Assembly: GCF_014636315.1 (NCBI RefSeq)
Contig: NZ_BMED01000001.1
Location: forward strand, 1,059,941-1,123,940
Origin: Parundibacterium terreum
GTDB taxonomy: Bacteria > Pseudomonadota > Gammaproteobacteria > Burkholderiales > Burkholderiaceae_D
Direction of reading: 5' to 3'
Length of the DNA: 64,000 nucleotides
A program made the position numbers and the translations under genes. The notes below the pieces were generated by a model that worked only from the letters and a program-made list of their open reading frames with translations, was not told where the DNA came from and did not search any database. Shown here in pieces: positions 62,972 to 64,000 of this stretch; the first letter of the stretch is position 1; the number at the start of each line of letters is the position of its first letter.

Positions 62972-63358
62972 ATGAACGGAGCTTGTCATTGCGGCGCCAT
63001 CCGCTATGAAATAACAGGCGCGCCATTTGCCGCCGACTTTTGCCACTGCCGCGATTGCCAGAAAACAACCGGCGCGCCGGTGGGTGCATGGATGGACTTC
63101 AAGGCCGAGCAGGTGCGCTGGCTGCAGGGCAACCCCACCGAATACGCGTCTTCAGCCACCATACGCCGCGGCTTTTGCCCGCAATGCGGTTCCACGCTGA
63201 GCTACCGCAGCACCGCGCATCCGCAATACCTGACGCTCAGCATCACTTCGCTGGACAGCCCCGATGCGGTGCGGCCGACCTATCACATCTACACCGACAG
63301 CCAGGTAAAGTGGCTGACGATAGACGATGATTGCGAGCGGTATCCTAAGGGAAAATGA
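62972..63358 (+). CDS. GFA/CENP-V domain protein
   Basis: A 128-residue GFA-family zinc protein: CHCGAIRYE, then CHCRDCQKTTGAP, and the second cluster GFCPQCGSTLSY, which provide the zinc ligands. The C-terminus SLDSPDAVRPTYHIYTDSQVKWLTIDD is typical. AGGAGC precedes the ATG. It is the third protein with this fold in the window (also at 9833 and 16861). Substrate unknown. Confidence 0.9.
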   Translation: MNGACHCGAIRYEITGAPFAADFCHCRDCQKTTGAPVGAWMDFKAEQVRWLQGNPTEYASSATIRRGFCPQCGSTLSYRSTAHPQYLTLSITSLDSPDAVRPTYHIYTDSQVKWLTIDDDCERYPKGK

Positions 63359-63365
63359 AGTACCT

Positions 63366-63395
63366 AAGGTGTAATAGTGCCAGCGTATTGCACCG
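63366..63395. repeat. Dispersed palindromic repeat, degenerate copy
   Basis: AAGGTGTAATAGTGCCAGC then GTATTGCACCG, just after the GFA stop codon. Two changes in the left arm weaken the hairpin. Confidence 0.6.
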
Positions 63396-63489
63396 AACAA
63401 TCCGTAGCCATCCGCCTCGCACTGCATCCCACATCGACACGTTTGCACTCGCTGCTATTGATGAAATAATTTCCAAATATAATTGCCCA

Positions 63490-64000
63490 ATGTCCGACAA
63501 GCCCACTTCATCCGCTGATGCCACGCTCATAGAATCCTGGTTGCGCGCACGCTCGGTATGCCGCGGCCTTCCCCAGCCTGTCAGCGATCGCGGGGGATTG
63601 CGGCTGGAAACCAATCTGGAAAAAGAATTGCGCCGCTATGTGTTCGCCCATCCAGCCGACGGGCTGCGCGCGCTGGGCGAGGCGATCACAGAGCCGCTGA
63701 TTTATCTCAAGCTCACCGGCACCGGGGAACAACTGAAGGCACTGCTTCCCGCGCGCTGGCAGCTTGACGTACCGCGCTATCTGATGACTTGCGATCAGCC
63801 TGCGCAGTCCACCGACATACAGCTTCCCACCGGCTATCATCTGGAAACCGGCGTTGACGGCTGCAACGCGGCGGTAAGGATTAGCGATAGCAGCGGCAGC
63901 GTTGCGGCGAGCGGCTATGCGGCACAATGCCATGACGTGTTTATTTATGACCGCATCGAAGTCAGCGACCAGCACCGCCGCCGCGGCCTCGGCCGGGCCG
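63490..64000 (+). CDS. GNAT-family acetyltransferase (3' truncated by window)
   Basis: The ORF starts at ATG 63490 (MSDKPTSSADATLIESWL) and runs off the window after 170 codons. The N-terminal 110 residues are a helical domain of unknown type, followed by the beginning of a GNAT domain ending in the acetyl-CoA loop VSDQHRRRGLGRA. Relatives with this two-part layout act as general N-acetyltransferases. Substrate unknown. Confidence 0.75.
   Translation, partial: MSDKPTSSADATLIESWLRARSVCRGLPQPVSDRGGLRLETNLEKELRRYVFAHPADGLRALGEAITEPLIYLKLTGTGEQLKALLPARWQLDVPRYLMTCDQPAQSTDIQLPTGYHLETGVDGCNAAVRISDSSGSVAASGYAAQCHDVFIYDRIEVSDQHRRRGLGRA

Overview
The window is 64 kb of a Gram-negative, GC-moderate chromosome, most likely a betaproteobacterium of the Burkholderiales (Oxalobacteraceae-like). 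The evidence is a Kdo hydroxylase for lipopolysaccharide core, a PEP-CTERM protein, a CzcE-type metal protein next to a histidine kinase as in the czcRSE arrangement of Cupriavidus, many LysR/AraC-regulated oxidoreductase cassettes, and a dispersed palindromic repeat with the core GGTGCAATA...TATTGCACC. The species is inferred from gene content only. No rRNA, tRNA, CRISPR array or intact transposase gene was seen.

Layout. 0-9 kb: the 3' part of a PQQ-type sugar dehydrogenase, a beta-lactamase-fold hydrolase, small membrane proteins, a TPR protein, a MAPEG protein, an acetyltransferase and a periplasmic binding protein. 9-17.4 kb: a copper/metal locus. It holds DoxX, a GFA-fold protein, a histidine kinase without its response regulator, a CzcE-like protein, two bufferin-type RiPP precursors (DUF2282/BufA1 and a six-Cys BufA2-like peptide), the DUF692 maturase (MNIO, BufB), its DUF2063 partner (BufC), and two exported alpha/beta hydrolases with Asp instead of Ser in the nucleophile elbow. 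17.6-25.3 kb: one tightly overlapping signalling operon (two PAS histidine kinases, EAL-REC-PAS, a small accessory protein, HDOD, REC-HD-GYP with damaged metal-site motifs, lone REC). 25.6-28.3 kb: acetyltransferase, serine hydrolase, secreted cupin. 28.3-33.5 kb: an island of small unrecognised genes with relics, resembling a bank of immunity-like cassettes. 33.6-43.2 kb: PHB-depolymerase-type esterase, VOC, ICMT-like and AraC proteins, a lone PIN protein, GST, a PEP-CTERM protein, a LysR fragment and a Kdo hydroxylase. 43.2-47.2 kb: a graveyard of secreted-toxin systems (HlyD C-terminus, Rhs core fragment, frameshifted toxin tail followed by an intact Imm11 gene). 47.2-54.3 kb: three regulator/oxidoreductase cassettes. 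55.4-62.4 kb: a minus-strand cluster of an animal-type haem peroxidase, a CHAT protease, an nSTAND ATPase and a protein of unknown family. 63-64 kb: a GFA protein and the start of an acetyltransferase.

The two most notable systems are the CHAT-nSTAND-unknown operon with its upstream haem peroxidase (a candidate conflict or cell-suicide module) and the double-precursor bufferin locus joined to a czcS-czcE-like pair. Other unusual structure includes REPIN-like paired repeats, a 13-bp tandem repeat exactly between the divergent LysR and aldo/keto reductase genes, a 14-bp tandem repeat in the toxin graveyard, and a roughly 100-bp MITE-like element abutting a LysR stop codon.
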